This document shows, piece by piece, positions 18,042 through 26,842 of a DNA stretch of 58,042 nt. The DNA comes from Candidatus Aristotella avistercoris (GTDB lineage Bacteria; Bacillota; Clostridia; Oscillospirales; Ruminococcaceae), in NCBI GenBank assembly GCA_904397835.1, contig CAJFOV010000015.1, forward strand, positions 1 to 58,042, written 5' to 3'. Positions within the stretch are counted from its first letter, which is position 1. Every line of letters starts with the position of its first letter. The notes below the pieces were generated by a model. That model did not search any database. It saw nothing but the letters and a program-made list of their open reading frames with translations, and was not told the DNA's origin. A program made the position numbers and the translations under genes.

Positions 18042-18103
18042 CCATGGGCGAGGGCGGATGCCGGTTTGGTGTCCGCCCCTATGTTGTCCTACTGCCCATG
18101 GGA
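18042..18103. repeat. Nested palindromes downstream of the symporter gene
   Basis: An outer inverted repeat CCCATGGGC (18042-18050) / GCCCATGGG encloses an inner GGGCGGA / TCCGCCC pair. The structure begins nine bases after the symporter stop and would fold in either DNA strand. A second CCATGG-rich pair lies near 18165-18190. I see no ends or target duplication that would make it a mobile element. Confidence 0.55.
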
Positions 18104-18218
18104 TGGACAACTTCAGGATAGGGCCGCGGCGCTGGCTCCCCCACTGCAACTGTCCACGCCGGCATCCATGGTGCGATGCCATGGATGGCCCAGCTTTATT
18201 TATAATGAAACCGCAAGC

Positions 18219-18250
18219 AAAGAGGCCGGGAAGAATTTCTCGGCCTCTTT
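18219..18250. terminator. Hairpin terminator between convergent genes
   Basis: AAAGAGGCCG / CGGCCTCTTT, 10-bp stem and 12-base loop, between the symporter (plus) and PAP2 (minus) genes. T tracts are short, three on each side. Confidence 0.65.
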
Positions 18251-18289
18251 GGTGCATCTGTCACCTAATCGTTATTTTTATTTATTGTT

Positions 18290-18787
18290 CTACACTAAGT
18301 AGAATCCGATAGATCCCAATACAATGGCAATGAGGGCCCCTGCCAGCACATCCCTTGGGAAATGTACGCCGGATACCACCCGGATCACCGCCAACAGCAC
18401 CCCTGCCACGCCAAAGGCACATCCTGCCCATGGCCAGAGATATCCAAAGGCCATGGCGATGATACCGATGGAAAAGACATGGCGGCTGGGGAAGGACTTG
18501 CCCCGGGTATCCTTGGGGATCAAAGGCCGGATGTTCAGTACCTCATAGGGCCGGGGTGCGGAACACCAGCGGCGGAAGAGACTCACCGCCACAAAGGAGA
18601 TCCCCGGCACCAACAGCACCCGCCAAAAGCGGGGGTCCTGCCCCAGGGCAAGATACCCCAGCAGAAGGGGGTAGGCGGCATAGGTGATGCCTGTCAGCAG
18701 GCGGTTGGTCATTTGAAGGGCCTTGACACGCCCCGGGTGCCCCTGAAAGGGGCGGAAGAGGGCGCGGTAAAAGGATTCTGTCACCAT
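18290..18787 (-). CDS. PAP2 family membrane phosphatase
   Basis: A 165-residue integral membrane lipid phosphatase of the PAP2 superfamily, probably acting on a lipid or isoprenyl phosphate such as undecaprenyl-PP or phosphatidate. All three catalytic motifs are present: a truncated motif 1 ending APRPYE, motif 2 FPSRH, and motif 3 SGVHFPRD. Four to five hydrophobic helices surround them. Start is uncertain: ATG 18787 has its GGAGG 14 bases away, while TTG 18799 has AGAGGG five bases away. It follows the aldehyde dehydrogenase gene closely and is likely co-transcribed. Confidence 0.88.
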   Translation of the reverse strand: MVTESFYRALFRPFQGHPGRVKALQMTNRLLTGITYAAYPLLLGYLALGQDPRFWRVLLVPGISFVAVSLFRRWCSAPRPYEVLNIRPLIPKDTRGKSFPSRHVFSIGIIAMAFGYLWPWAGCAFGVAGVLLAVIRVVSGVHFPRDVLAGALIAIVLGSIGFYLV

Positions 18788-18808
18788 CGATGCTGTCAAG
18801 CCCTCCCT

Positions 18809-20185
18809 CTACTGCAGAAAGAGCCGCAGGAGCGCCTGCCCCACCTTGGTGTAGGGGGGGTATCGCAGAGGCAGATCCAGCCAGGTGCCCTTGTCCACCA
18901 CACTGCGCCAGTGGGTGAAGGTGTCAAATCCCGCTCTTCCGTGGTAGGCCCCCATCCCGCTCTCCCCCACGCCGCCAAAGGGCAGATGGCTGCTGGCCAG
19001 ATGGATGATGGTGTCATTGACACAGCCTCCGCCAAAGGAGCAGGCGGAGAGAACCCTACGTTTGGCCGCCGGACTCTCTGTAAAGAGGTAGAGGGCCAGG
19101 GGTTTGGGCCGTCTGTTGACAAAAGCGATGGCCTGCTCCAGGTGGGAGAAGGTCAGCACCGGCAGGATGGGACCAAAGATCTCCTCCTGCATGATGGGGC
19201 TCTTGGGGGAGACCCCCGTCAGAATGGTGGGGGCAATCCGATCCCTGCCGTTGCCCAGGCCCCCCAGGAACACCTGCTCCCCCTGGATCAGGCCCATGAG
19301 GCGGTCGTAGTGCTTCTGGTTGACAATTCTGCCATACTGGGGATTGTTCAACGGATCCGCCCCATAGAACCGCCGGATCCACCGGGCCATGTGCCGCAGA
19401 AGGGGCTCTTTGACTTCCTCCTGCACCAGCAGGTAGTCGGGGGCCACGCAGGTCTGCCCCCCATTGAGAAATTTGCCAAAGACAATACGCCTGGCCGCCA
19501 CATCCAGATTTGCCGTGGCATCCACAATACAGGGGCTCTTGCCGCCCAGTTCCAGGGTCACGGGAGTCAGGTGCTTGGCGGCCTTCTCCAGGACCACCCG
19601 TCCCACCGTCTTCCCGCCGGTGAAGAAGATATAGTCAAACTTTTGATCCAGCAGCTGTTGGTTTTCTGCCCTGCCGCCAGTGACAACAGCCACGTACTTT
19701 TGGGGGAAGCACATGCCAATGAGCTTCTGCAGCACCAGAGAGGTATGGGGAGATGCGTCGCTGGGCTTGAGCAACACCGTGTTTCCCGCCGCCAAAGCGT
19801 CCACCAGGGGCTCCAGACTGAGCATGACCGGATAGTTCCAGGGGCTGATGACGAGCACATTCCCATAGGGCTGGGGGATCCGCAGGCTCCGGCCAGGGAA
19901 CTGGGCCAGGGGAGTGGGCACCCGCCTGGGGGCGGCAAACCGCTCCAAATATTTGAGCTGATAGCGGATCTCCCCCAGGACCATCCCGATCTCGGTCATA
20001 TACCCCTCGCAGGGATCCTTGCCCAGGTCCAGCCGCAGGGCGTCCAGGAGCTGGGATTCCAATGCACGGATGCCTGCCTGGAGCTTCTGCAGGGCCCAGC
20101 GGCGCAGGGACAGCCTTTGGGTGGCGCCGGTGGCAAAAAAGGTCCGCTGTTGCTGCAGCAGTTTCTGAAGGTCTTCCTCTTTCAT
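18809..20185 (-). CDS. Aldehyde dehydrogenase (class 3-like, YwdH type)
   Basis: A 458-residue NAD(P)-dependent aldehyde dehydrogenase oxidising an aldehyde to the acid. Catalytic residues are visible: Asn117 (SPWNYPV), Glu212 (LELGGKSP) and nucleophile Cys246 (NGGQTCVAPDY). Its length and the FGGVGESGMGAYHG C-terminal block match the class 3 / fatty aldehyde group that lacks the extra N-terminal part of class 1/2. GGGGGAG precedes ATG 20185. Situated after uxaA-type genes, it may handle sugar-acid-derived or lipid aldehydes; this is weak inference. Confidence 0.92.
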   Translation of the reverse strand: MKEEDLQKLLQQQRTFFATGATQRLSLRRWALQKLQAGIRALESQLLDALRLDLGKDPCEGYMTEIGMVLGEIRYQLKYLERFAAPRRVPTPLAQFPGRSLRIPQPYGNVLVISPWNYPVMLSLEPLVDALAAGNTVLLKPSDASPHTSLVLQKLIGMCFPQKYVAVVTGGRAENQQLLDQKFDYIFFTGGKTVGRVVLEKAAKHLTPVTLELGGKSPCIVDATANLDVAARRIVFGKFLNGGQTCVAPDYLLVQEEVKEPLLRHMARWIRRFYGADPLNNPQYGRIVNQKHYDRLMGLIQGEQVFLGGLGNGRDRIAPTILTGVSPKSPIMQEEIFGPILPVLTFSHLEQAIAFVNRRPKPLALYLFTESPAAKRRVLSACSFGGGCVNDTIIHLASSHLPFGGVGESGMGAYHGRAGFDTFTHWRSVVDKGTWLDLPLRYPPYTKVGQALLRLFLQ

Positions 20186-20284
20186 TTCATACTCCCCCTT
20201 TTTGGATGGGTCACCTGCCCTCTATTCTTCCCCGGAGTAGGCCGGCCCATCCCTTTGGCCGGCGCAGTTTTGTGCCGGGGATCG

Positions 20285-21448
20285 TTAAAAGGTTCCCGTC
20301 AGCTTGTAAATGCCAAATTCCCGGTGGCCCAGGCTCTCGGCCTTGGTCTGTCTGCCGTTGCAGACCTCCACCATCAGCTGGAACAGCTCCTCCCCGATCT
20401 CCGGGACGGTGGCCCCCTCGGTGATGATCCGCCCGGCGTTGATGTCCATATGATCAATCATGCGCCGGTAGGTGGCGTCATTTCCGGTGATCTTAATGAC
20501 CGGCGCAATGGGGCTGCCGGTGGGCGTGCCCCGTCCGGTGGAAAAGACCACGATCTGGGCACCGCCGGCCACCATGCCGGTGATGGAGTCGATGTCTTGG
20601 CCGGGGGTATCCATAAAGTAGAGGCCCGTGCGGCCCCGGGGACGCTCCTGGGCATAGTCCAGGGCTCCCTCAAAGGGGGAGGTGCCAGCCTTATACATGC
20701 AACCTAGGGACTTTTCCTCAATGGTGGACAGGCCCCCCGCCTTGTTCCCCGGGGTGGGCTGGCCGCTGCGCAGATCCTCCCCCATGGCAATGGCCCGCTG
20801 TTCCACCGCCCGGACCTGGTTCAAAAATTTCTCCCGCTGAACCGGGTCTGCAAACCGCTTGGCCAGCAGGTGCTCCGCCCCGATGACCTCGGTGGTCTCG
20901 CTCAAGATGCTGCTGCCGCCCATGGCAACCAGCTTGTCGCTGGCATAGCCGATGGCCGGGTTGGATGCAAGACCGCTGGTGGGGTCGGATCCGCCGCACT
21001 CCAGGGCCAGGGTGATGGCGCTGATGTCAAACGGCACCCGCTGCTGGACGGACAGCTCCCGCATCATCTCCGCCGCCCAAGCGGCCCCCTTGGCCACGGT
21101 GTTGGGGGTGCCGCCCTCCTCCTGGATCACCAGATATTTCACAGGCTTGCCGGTGGTTGCAATCTCCTCGGCCAGGGGACGGGCCTGGATGCCATCGCAC
21201 CCCAGACCCACCACCAGCACCGCCCCCACGTTGGGGTTTTTGCCAAAGCCCGCCAGGGTGTTCTGGGTCAGGGTCAGGTCAGAGCCAATCTGGCAGCAGC
21301 CGTGCTGGTTGGGGATGGCGATAGCCCCCGGGACCTGGGCGGCAATCTTGTCCGCCGTGTCCGATGCACAGACCGATGTGGGGATCACCAGCAGGTGGTT
21401 GCGAATTCCAAAACGCCCGTTTGGGCGGAAATATCCCATCAATTTCAT
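20285..21448 (-). CDS. UxaA-type sugar-acid dehydratase, large subunit
   Basis: A 387-residue protein equivalent to the C-terminal catalytic part of altronate/galactarate dehydratase. It dehydrates a sugar acid to a 2-keto-3-deoxy acid using iron. Typical blocks: YFRPNGRFGIRNHLLVIPTS, HGCCQIGSD, GLGCDGIQ, EEGGTPNT, LECGGSDPTSG and the C-terminal STGRGTPTGSPIAPVIKITGN. AAGGAGGAGG precedes the ATG. It lies only two bases after the small-subunit gene, so the enzyme is split into two chains. Which acid is used cannot be told; altronate, galactarate and sulfolactate-like acids are all handled by relatives. Confidence 0.9.
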   Translation of the reverse strand: MKLMGYFRPNGRFGIRNHLLVIPTSVCASDTADKIAAQVPGAIAIPNQHGCCQIGSDLTLTQNTLAGFGKNPNVGAVLVVGLGCDGIQARPLAEEIATTGKPVKYLVIQEEGGTPNTVAKGAAWAAEMMRELSVQQRVPFDISAITLALECGGSDPTSGLASNPAIGYASDKLVAMGGSSILSETTEVIGAEHLLAKRFADPVQREKFLNQVRAVEQRAIAMGEDLRSGQPTPGNKAGGLSTIEEKSLGCMYKAGTSPFEGALDYAQERPRGRTGLYFMDTPGQDIDSITGMVAGGAQIVVFSTGRGTPTGSPIAPVIKITGNDATYRRMIDHMDINAGRIITEGATVPEIGEELFQLMVEVCNGRQTKAESLGHREFGIYKLTGTF

Positions 21449-21450
21449 GG

Positions 21451-21744
21451 TTAGACCTCCTCCTTTGGCTGGACCTTATCTCCCCGGCCCCGGGTGCTCT
21501 CCAGATTGTGGACGTGGACATGTTCCCCCACCCGAATATCCTGGGTGGCGCGGCCGATGACCTCCCCATACTTGTAGGCATAGCCCCCAGCGGGGATGTT
21601 TTCCACCGCCATCTTGTGGAACTGTGGAATCTCCTGCTCCACGGTATAGGTCACCCCATCCAGGGTGACCTGCTCGCCCTGGTGCAGGTCCCGCAGGCAG
21701 GTGACCAGGTTGTCCTTTGGATTCACGTGCAGAATTGCGTTCAT
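21451..21744 (-). CDS. UxaA-type dehydratase, small SAF-domain subunit
   Basis: A 97-residue SAF-domain protein corresponding to the N-terminal domain of UxaA. It begins MNAILHVNPKDNLVTCLRDL and has the family turn IPAGGYAYKYGEVIGRA and HVHVHNLES. It forms the small half of the dehydratase with the next gene. ATG 21744 follows GGGGAGAG; the longer upstream frame lacks a ribosome site and reads through the promoter. First gene of the pair. Confidence 0.9.
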   Translation of the reverse strand: MNAILHVNPKDNLVTCLRDLHQGEQVTLDGVTYTVEQEIPQFHKMAVENIPAGGYAYKYGEVIGRATQDIRVGEHVHVHNLESTRGRGDKVQPKEEV

Positions 21745-21780
21745 GGCTCTCTCCCCTTTCGTCAGTCGGAATCTATGCCT

Positions 21781-21809
21781 AGTGTACCATTCCCAAAGGG
21801 ATTTGTACA
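21781..21809 (-). promoter_or_regulatory. Possible promoter of the uxaA-type pair
   Basis: TGTACA (21809-21804), 17 bases, TACACT (21786-21781) on the minus strand, about 40 bases before the small-subunit ATG. Weak -35. Confidence 0.35.
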
Positions 21810-21833
21810 GGGAGAGATCCATTTCCCACCGCC

Positions 21834-21862
21834 TTGAACGGTGTGAAAAAAAGCGTTACAAT
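21834..21862 (+). promoter_or_regulatory. Sigma-A promoter of the nitrilase-family gene
   Basis: TTGAAC (21834-21839), 17-base A-rich spacer, TACAAT (21857-21862), about 105 bases before the TTG start. Confidence 0.6.
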
Positions 21863-21968
21863 AGAAAACGTCATGAGATCATAGGATCCCTGAAGCCGGC
21901 CAAAACCACCCTATTCCCGTGGAAGCCCATATCTCCCCAATTGGAACCAGAAGAAGGAGGAGTCCCCC

Positions 21969-22820
21969 TTGCGCCTTGGCCTTGCACAGATGAAGATTGT
22001 GACGTTGGATGTTGCAGAGAATGCAAAGACCTGTGAAAGATTTTTTCAACAGGCCAGGGAGCAGCAGGTGGATTTGCTCCTGTTCCCGGAGATGACCCTC
22101 ACCGGATTTGCCCGAGATGTGGAGCAGATGCTCCCCCACCATGAGGAGATCTTTGCCCTGTTCCAGCAGTGGACCAGCCAGCACCAGGTACCGGCGGCCT
22201 TTGGATATGCCTGCGCCCTCACAGAGGCGGAGCGGGCGGCAAATCCCCAGGCCAAACCCGCCTACAACCGGCTGTGCCTCATGGAGGATGGGGTTGTCCG
22301 CCTGACCTATGATAAGATCCACCCCTTTTCTCGGGGATTTGAGGGGGGCAACTATGAGCCCGGCAACACCCTGGGGTACACCCAGTTCCATGGGTGGGGA
22401 ATCGGCGCCTTTCTGTGCTACGACCTGCGTTTCCCCGCCTTCTTCTCCCTGCTGGGGGAGGCGTGCCAGCTGATCCTGTTGCCCGCCAACTGGCCGGACT
22501 TCCGCATCGATGCTTGGGAGACCTTGGCCTGTGCCCGCGCCCTGGAGAACCAGTGCTATGTGGCCGCCGTCAACCGGGTGGGCCAGGATGAAAAGAGCTT
22601 CTATTCCGGCCATTCGGCTGTGTTTGACCCCTTTGGGAAGCGGCTCACCCCCATCTCCCAGCGGGAGGAGCTGCTTATTGCCGACCTGGAGCTGGGCCGT
22701 GTGGATCAAACCCGCTCCAAGATTCCACAGCTGCAGGACCGGCGGGAGGTACTGTTTCTGCAGCTGCTCCAAGCCCGCCAGCATCAGGAACCGTCCCAGC
22801 GGACGGATTCCCCCCTATAG
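21969..22820 (+). CDS. Carbon-nitrogen hydrolase (nitrilase family)
   Basis: A 283-residue nitrilase-superfamily amidohydrolase. The catalytic triad is intact: Glu41 (LLFPEMTLTGF), Lys116 (TYDKIHPF) and Cys150 (FLCYDLRFP). The pattern is closest to omega-amidase/YafV-like members that hydrolyse 2-oxoglutaramate or similar amides; exact substrate is inference. The start is TTG 21969: AAGGAGG sits eight bases upstream and the protein begins MRLGLAQMKIVTLD as relatives do. Divergent from the dehydratase pair. Confidence 0.9.
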   Translation: MRLGLAQMKIVTLDVAENAKTCERFFQQAREQQVDLLLFPEMTLTGFARDVEQMLPHHEEIFALFQQWTSQHQVPAAFGYACALTEAERAANPQAKPAYNRLCLMEDGVVRLTYDKIHPFSRGFEGGNYEPGNTLGYTQFHGWGIGAFLCYDLRFPAFFSLLGEACQLILLPANWPDFRIDAWETLACARALENQCYVAAVNRVGQDEKSFYSGHSAVFDPFGKRLTPISQREELLIADLELGRVDQTRSKIPQLQDRREVLFLQLLQARQHQEPSQRTDSPL

Positions 22821-23074
22821 CGCCCCAGGAACTGTGGCCTTTGCGGAGCCGCCGCGCTGGGGCAGTCCACCAAACCAGTGGGGGCAGCCGTCTCCAATCC
22901 GCCCCAAAGCCATCCTCCCCTGGGGAATGGAGGGTGTCGGCACAACACAGGAAAAACCGGTGGGTTCCACGGAGACTGCCCCTGGGGCCATCAATTTCCC
23001 ACCATAAAGAGAGGACAGGGGCAGGCTGGTTCCTACTGCAGGGAGTGACGTCTGTCCCCCCCATTTTGAGACAC
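22821..23074. other. Intergenic stretch, nothing recognised
   Basis: Between the amidase gene and the convergent terminator at 23075. No frame with a ribosome site, no promoter and no repeat was found. Confidence 0.4.
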
Positions 23075-23118
23075 AAAGAGACCCACTGTACCAGGGAAAC
23101 TGTACAGTGGGTCTCTTT
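23075..23118. terminator. Bidirectional terminator, nitrilase and patatin genes
   Basis: A 17-bp perfect stem AAAGAGACCCACTGTAC / GTACAGTGGGTCTCTTT with a 10-base loop. Followed by TTTTGTTG on plus and TTTGTGTC on minus. Confidence 0.88.
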
Positions 23119-23159
23119 TGTTGTCATTCTGCAGCGGAGACGGCATTTGACTGGAAGGG

Positions 23160-24008
23160 CTACCGCCCCTGGCAGAAGGAGAGGATCTCCCCCATCTGCC
23201 CTTTGGTTTGCTCCAGCCCCTCCCTATAGGCGGCCAGCAGCCGCTCCCGGTTCTTCTCGAACCGGCTCAGGCCCAGGGACTCCTTTGGAGCTATGACCAG
23301 GGCACGGCCCTCCCCCTCCAGCTGGCGCAGCTGCTCCAGGGCCTGATTGTACACCTGATGCCGCCGGTCCAGGGCTTGCACCATGGCGGGATGGCGGCGA
23401 AAGACCCAGCGGTAGACCCAGCGGAACTTCTCTGGCTGTTTGACATAGGAGCGCTCCCGGGTCAGGACCACCAGCAGGCGGTCACAGCCGTCCTCCAGGG
23501 CCTTGTCCAGTGGGATGGGCGCACTGGTCCCTCCGTCCAGGTAGCGCCCACCCTTGTACTCCACCATGGGAGAAAAGACCGGGATGGCGGAGGATGCCCG
23601 AATGACCCGGCTGTTGTCCACCAGGTCCGCCTTGCCAAAGTAGACCGGCAGCCCAGTCTCCACATCGGTGACCCCGGCCCAAAAGTCGCAGGGGTCCCGC
23701 TGAAAGGCCTGGTAATCAAAGGGGATCAGGCGGTCGGGAATCTCCTCAAAGATAAAATCCATTCCAAAGAGGGACCGGGTGTGGAAAAAATTGCTCCAGC
23801 TCAAATAACGCTTGTCCCCCAGATAGTCCAGGTTGACCTGTAGGCCTCTCCCTTTCTGTTGGGAGACATAGGAGACCCCATTGCAGGCCCCGGCGGAGAC
23901 CCCCACCGCCTCGTCTACCCGCAGGCCCTGCTCCATCAGGGCATCCAGTACGCCGACGGTGTAGAGGCCGCGCATGCCGCCGCCCTCCAGGACCAAACCA
24001 ATTTTCAT
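23160..24008 (-). CDS. Patatin-like phospholipase
   Basis: A 282-residue patatin-family acyl hydrolase. It has the oxyanion loop EGGGMRG (9-14), nucleophile Ser38 in GVSAG and catalytic Asp158 in YLDGGTSAPIP, so the Ser-Asp dyad is complete. It resembles the YjjU/RssA-like bacterial group, predicted cytosolic. Its ATG overlaps the TGA of the regulator gene by one base (TGATG), meaning tight translational coupling to a CdaR-type regulator, which is unexpected for a lipase. Confidence 0.92.
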   Translation of the reverse strand: MKIGLVLEGGGMRGLYTVGVLDALMEQGLRVDEAVGVSAGACNGVSYVSQQKGRGLQVNLDYLGDKRYLSWSNFFHTRSLFGMDFIFEEIPDRLIPFDYQAFQRDPCDFWAGVTDVETGLPVYFGKADLVDNSRVIRASSAIPVFSPMVEYKGGRYLDGGTSAPIPLDKALEDGCDRLLVVLTRERSYVKQPEKFRWVYRWVFRRHPAMVQALDRRHQVYNQALEQLRQLEGEGRALVIAPKESLGLSRFEKNRERLLAAYREGLEQTKGQMGEILSFCQGR

Positions 24009-25180
24009 CAACGCTCTCCTCCCTCCAAAGGTATCTGTGGCTCCTCCCCGGCCAGCCGCCCGGCGATGAGGGCGGCAAACTGCAGCTGAAGCAGGTCATT
24101 GAGGTTGCGCAGATCCAAGCCCAGCTTCTCATGGAGCTTTGTGATGCGGTACTGCACCGTATTCTTGTGGATAAACAGCTCCTGGGCCATCCGGTTGATG
24201 GAGCCGTTGTTGCGGCAGTAGATCTCCAAAAACCGGCAGATCTCCCGAACCTCCTGGGGGAAGCAGCCGCCAAAGGTGTGGCGGTACACCGCCTCCTGTA
24301 CGGCGGGTGGAATCTCCCCGAAGGCAATCTCCAACAGGTGGTCACGGTAGGCTGCGATGCCGCCTACAGGCTCCGCCACCTGCAGCGCCCGCCGGGCCTG
24401 CCAGAAGGACTGGGCCACCTGGCGGTAGCTGTGGCAGCTCTCCCCGATGCCGCACAGCAGCCCCACCCCCAGCTCCGCCTGGGCCCAGCGGAACAGATCC
24501 TGCAGCTGTTCCATGGTCTTTGCTCCATCGCTCTCCGTTGTGACCCAGACAATGCGCCCCTCCATCCAGGTGACCAGGTTGTCCCGGCGGGGCGCCTGGC
24601 GCCGGATCTGGTTGGCAACCTGTTCATAGACTGCCACGGCATTTTCCAGCTCCCCCTCTCCCGCCACAGTGAGAACAAGGGCTGTATATTGACCGGCTGG
24701 GAAGAAGCCCAGCTGCTGCACGCGGCTGCGGAAGACCTCGGGCGGGTCGCCGTACTCCCGGGAGATCCAGCGCTGTAAAAACAGCTGCCGCGCCTTTTCA
24801 TCCAGGTGGCTCTGGGTGCTCAGATAGTTGTTCTCCAGCATGACCTCCAGCAGCAGGCGCAAAATTTGGCCGTAGCTCACCACCTCTTGGACGGGACCGG
24901 TGATGCCAACCACCCCCAGGGTAGAACCGCGTACACAGATGGGCAGGTTCAGCCCCTGTCGGCAGCCGGCATATTGGCCGTCAAATTCCACAATTAGCTG
25001 GCTGGCCCCCGACTCCATCAGCTGTTTACCCCCCATGTGCACCGAGCCAATCCTGTGCCGGTCGGTGCTGGCAATGATGACGCCCGCCGGATCCATCAAG
25101 TTGATGTGGTAGGGGATCACCTGGCTGATGGCCTCAACGAGTCGGCCTGCCAGGGCCTGGTCCACAAAAATTTCTGGCAA
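24008..25180 (-). CDS. cdaR: CdaR family sugar-diacid regulator
   Basis: A 390-residue transcription regulator. The N-terminal putative sugar-diacid recognition domain (about 1-135) has VDQALAGRLVEAISQVIPYH, IIASTDRHRIGSVH and GVVGITGP. The C-terminal PucR-type helix-turn-helix (about 325-380) has SINRMAQELFIHKNTVQYRI followed by KLGLDLRN. E. coli CdaR activates glucarate/galactarate/glycerate genes. Here it is divergent from glycerate kinase, which supports a glycerate or sugar-diacid inducer. Start is TTG 25180, nine bases after GGAGGG. The middle region is a typical GGDEF-like spacer of the family. Confidence 0.9.
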   Translation of the reverse strand: MPEIFVDQALAGRLVEAISQVIPYHINLMDPAGVIIASTDRHRIGSVHMGGKQLMESGASQLIVEFDGQYAGCRQGLNLPICVRGSTLGVVGITGPVQEVVSYGQILRLLLEVMLENNYLSTQSHLDEKARQLFLQRWISREYGDPPEVFRSRVQQLGFFPAGQYTALVLTVAGEGELENAVAVYEQVANQIRRQAPRRDNLVTWMEGRIVWVTTESDGAKTMEQLQDLFRWAQAELGVGLLCGIGESCHSYRQVAQSFWQARRALQVAEPVGGIAAYRDHLLEIAFGEIPPAVQEAVYRHTFGGCFPQEVREICRFLEIYCRNNGSINRMAQELFIHKNTVQYRITKLHEKLGLDLRNLNDLLQLQFAALIAGRLAGEEPQIPLEGGER

Positions 25181-25215
25181 TGGGGATCGCCCTCCCTCCG
25201 CTGCATTCTCTGTTA

Positions 25216-25244
25216 AGAGTAACAGATTGCCCTCTGCTTTTCAA
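25216..25244 (-). promoter_or_regulatory. Promoter of cdaR-patatin
   Basis: TTGAAA (25244-25239), 17 bases, TACTCT (25221-25216). Start predicted near 25209, about 30 bases before the TTG start. CTGTTA/TAACAG inverted repeats flank the -10 and could be an operator. Confidence 0.5.
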
Positions 25245-25460
25245 GATCCTTCTGTTACCGGTACCAAGATGCAGGCACGATCCAAAGGGACCTGATGAGC
25301 CATCGCCCTCTTGGAAGATGGAACTGAGGCGGAATTGCCAAGTTTTTCACCTGATTTTTTAAAACTTCAGATCATTGTGCGATACCGGCACCCCGCATCC
25401 AGGAGGGATCAAATTGTTATACAGCCCAAAGGTACCGAAAAGATTGTGTCCCACATAACA

Positions 25461-25489
25461 TTGTAATCTTCCTGCAGACCTTCTATAAT
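25461..25489 (+). promoter_or_regulatory. Sigma-A promoter of the glycerate kinase gene
   Basis: TTGTAA (25461-25466), 17 bases, TATAAT (25484-25489). Leader of about 130 bases to the ATG. The 25181-25629 gap otherwise holds only the divergent cdaR promoter. Confidence 0.7.
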
Positions 25490-25629
25490 GGGGATATGTT
25501 GTGAACTTTGCTTTTTTGGCACAACAGCATGTGATTTTTTTGTTATTGTTCCATAAATTTCAATGGATATTTTGTCAATTCCAGAGGGGGCGTATCCCGC
25601 AGTGCGCCCTGGTGAGAGGAGCGGTAACC

Positions 25630-26772
25630 ATGAACATCGTCCTGGCAGTGGACTCCTTCAAAGGCAGCTGCAGCGCCATTGAGGTGGCGGAACATCTGGA
25701 GGAGGGCATCCTCCGGGTTCTGCCTCAGGCCCAGGTGCAAAAGATCCCGGTGGCCGACGGTGGGGAGGGCACGGTACAGGCCCTGCTCTATGCCGTGGGG
25801 GGTACCCTGCGCCAAAAGACCGTCACCGGCCCCATGGGCAGTCCTGTCGCGGCCGAATATGGCGTGCTGGACAACGGGGTGGCAGTCATTGAGATGGCCT
25901 CCGCCTCCGGCCTGCCCCTGGTTCCGGCCGGGGAGCGCAACCCCCTGGTTTCCACCACCTATGGCACCGGGGAACTGATCCGCCAGGTGCTGGACGAGGG
26001 CTACCACAAACTGGTCATCGGCATCGGCGGCTCTGCCACCAACGACGCTGGCGTGGGCATGGCCCAGGCCCTGGGGGCCTCCTTTTTGGACGGGCAAGGG
26101 CAGGAACTGCCCTTTGGTGGCGGCGCCCTGGACCGTCTGGCCCAGGTGGACCTCACCAACATGGACCCCCGCCTGAAGGACTGCCAGATCACCGTGGCCT
26201 GTGACGTCTCCAACCCCCTGTGTGGCCCCACCGGGGCCTCCCGCATCTACGGGCCGCAGAAGGGCGCCACGGAGGAGATGATCCAGCAGTTGGATCAAAA
26301 TCTGCGCCACTTTGCCGATGTGGTGGAGCCTGCGCTGGGCCTGTCCTTCCGGGAGATCCCGGGGGCAGGGGCTGCCGGCGGGCTGGGAGCAGCCCTGCTG
26401 GCCTTCTGCGGCGCAACCATCAAATCCGGCATCGACACGGTGCTGGATGCGGTACAGCTGGAGCAGCGGGTGGCCCAGGCGGATCTGGTGATCACCGGCG
26501 AGGGCCGCATTGATGGCCAGTCGGTCTTTGGCAAGGTGCCCGTTGGGGTGGCCACCCGCAGCAAAAAGGTCAAACCCCTGCCGGTTATCGCCGTGGTGGG
26601 CGGGATCGGCCCCGGGGCGGAGGCCACCTACGACTATGGGATCGACGCCATTTTGAGCACCGTCAACGGCCCCATGTCCCTGGAACAGGCCATGGAACAG
26701 GCGCCCTCTCTTCTGGCCCAGGCCGGTGAGCGGGTGATCCGCCTGATCCGGTGCGGCGCCGCTCTGAGGTAG
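25630..26772 (+). CDS. glxK: Glycerate 2-kinase
   Basis: A 380-residue GarK/GlxK-type kinase making 2-phosphoglycerate from D-glycerate and ATP, feeding lower glycolysis. Family blocks: VLAVDSFKGSCSAIEVAEHL, VADGGEGTVQALLYA, IGIGGSATNDAGVGMAQALG, CDVSNPLCGPTGAS and ITGEGRIDGQS. ATG 25630 is chosen because AGGAG lies eight bases upstream and the conserved N terminus starts here. Divergent from cdaR, the same functional pairing as gar/glx loci; it completes a sugar-diacid or glycerate route with the UxaA-type dehydratase nearby. Confidence 0.95.
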   Translation: MNIVLAVDSFKGSCSAIEVAEHLEEGILRVLPQAQVQKIPVADGGEGTVQALLYAVGGTLRQKTVTGPMGSPVAAEYGVLDNGVAVIEMASASGLPLVPAGERNPLVSTTYGTGELIRQVLDEGYHKLVIGIGGSATNDAGVGMAQALGASFLDGQGQELPFGGGALDRLAQVDLTNMDPRLKDCQITVACDVSNPLCGPTGASRIYGPQKGATEEMIQQLDQNLRHFADVVEPALGLSFREIPGAGAAGGLGAALLAFCGATIKSGIDTVLDAVQLEQRVAQADLVITGEGRIDGQSVFGKVPVGVATRSKKVKPLPVIAVVGGIGPGAEATYDYGIDAILSTVNGPMSLEQAMEQAPSLLAQAGERVIRLIRCGAALR

Positions 26773-26842
26773 CAGACAGAAAGAACCCCCCATCTGGGGG
26801 ATTCCCATAAAACCTTTCATCAAACAAAAGGAGTTGTCAAAC

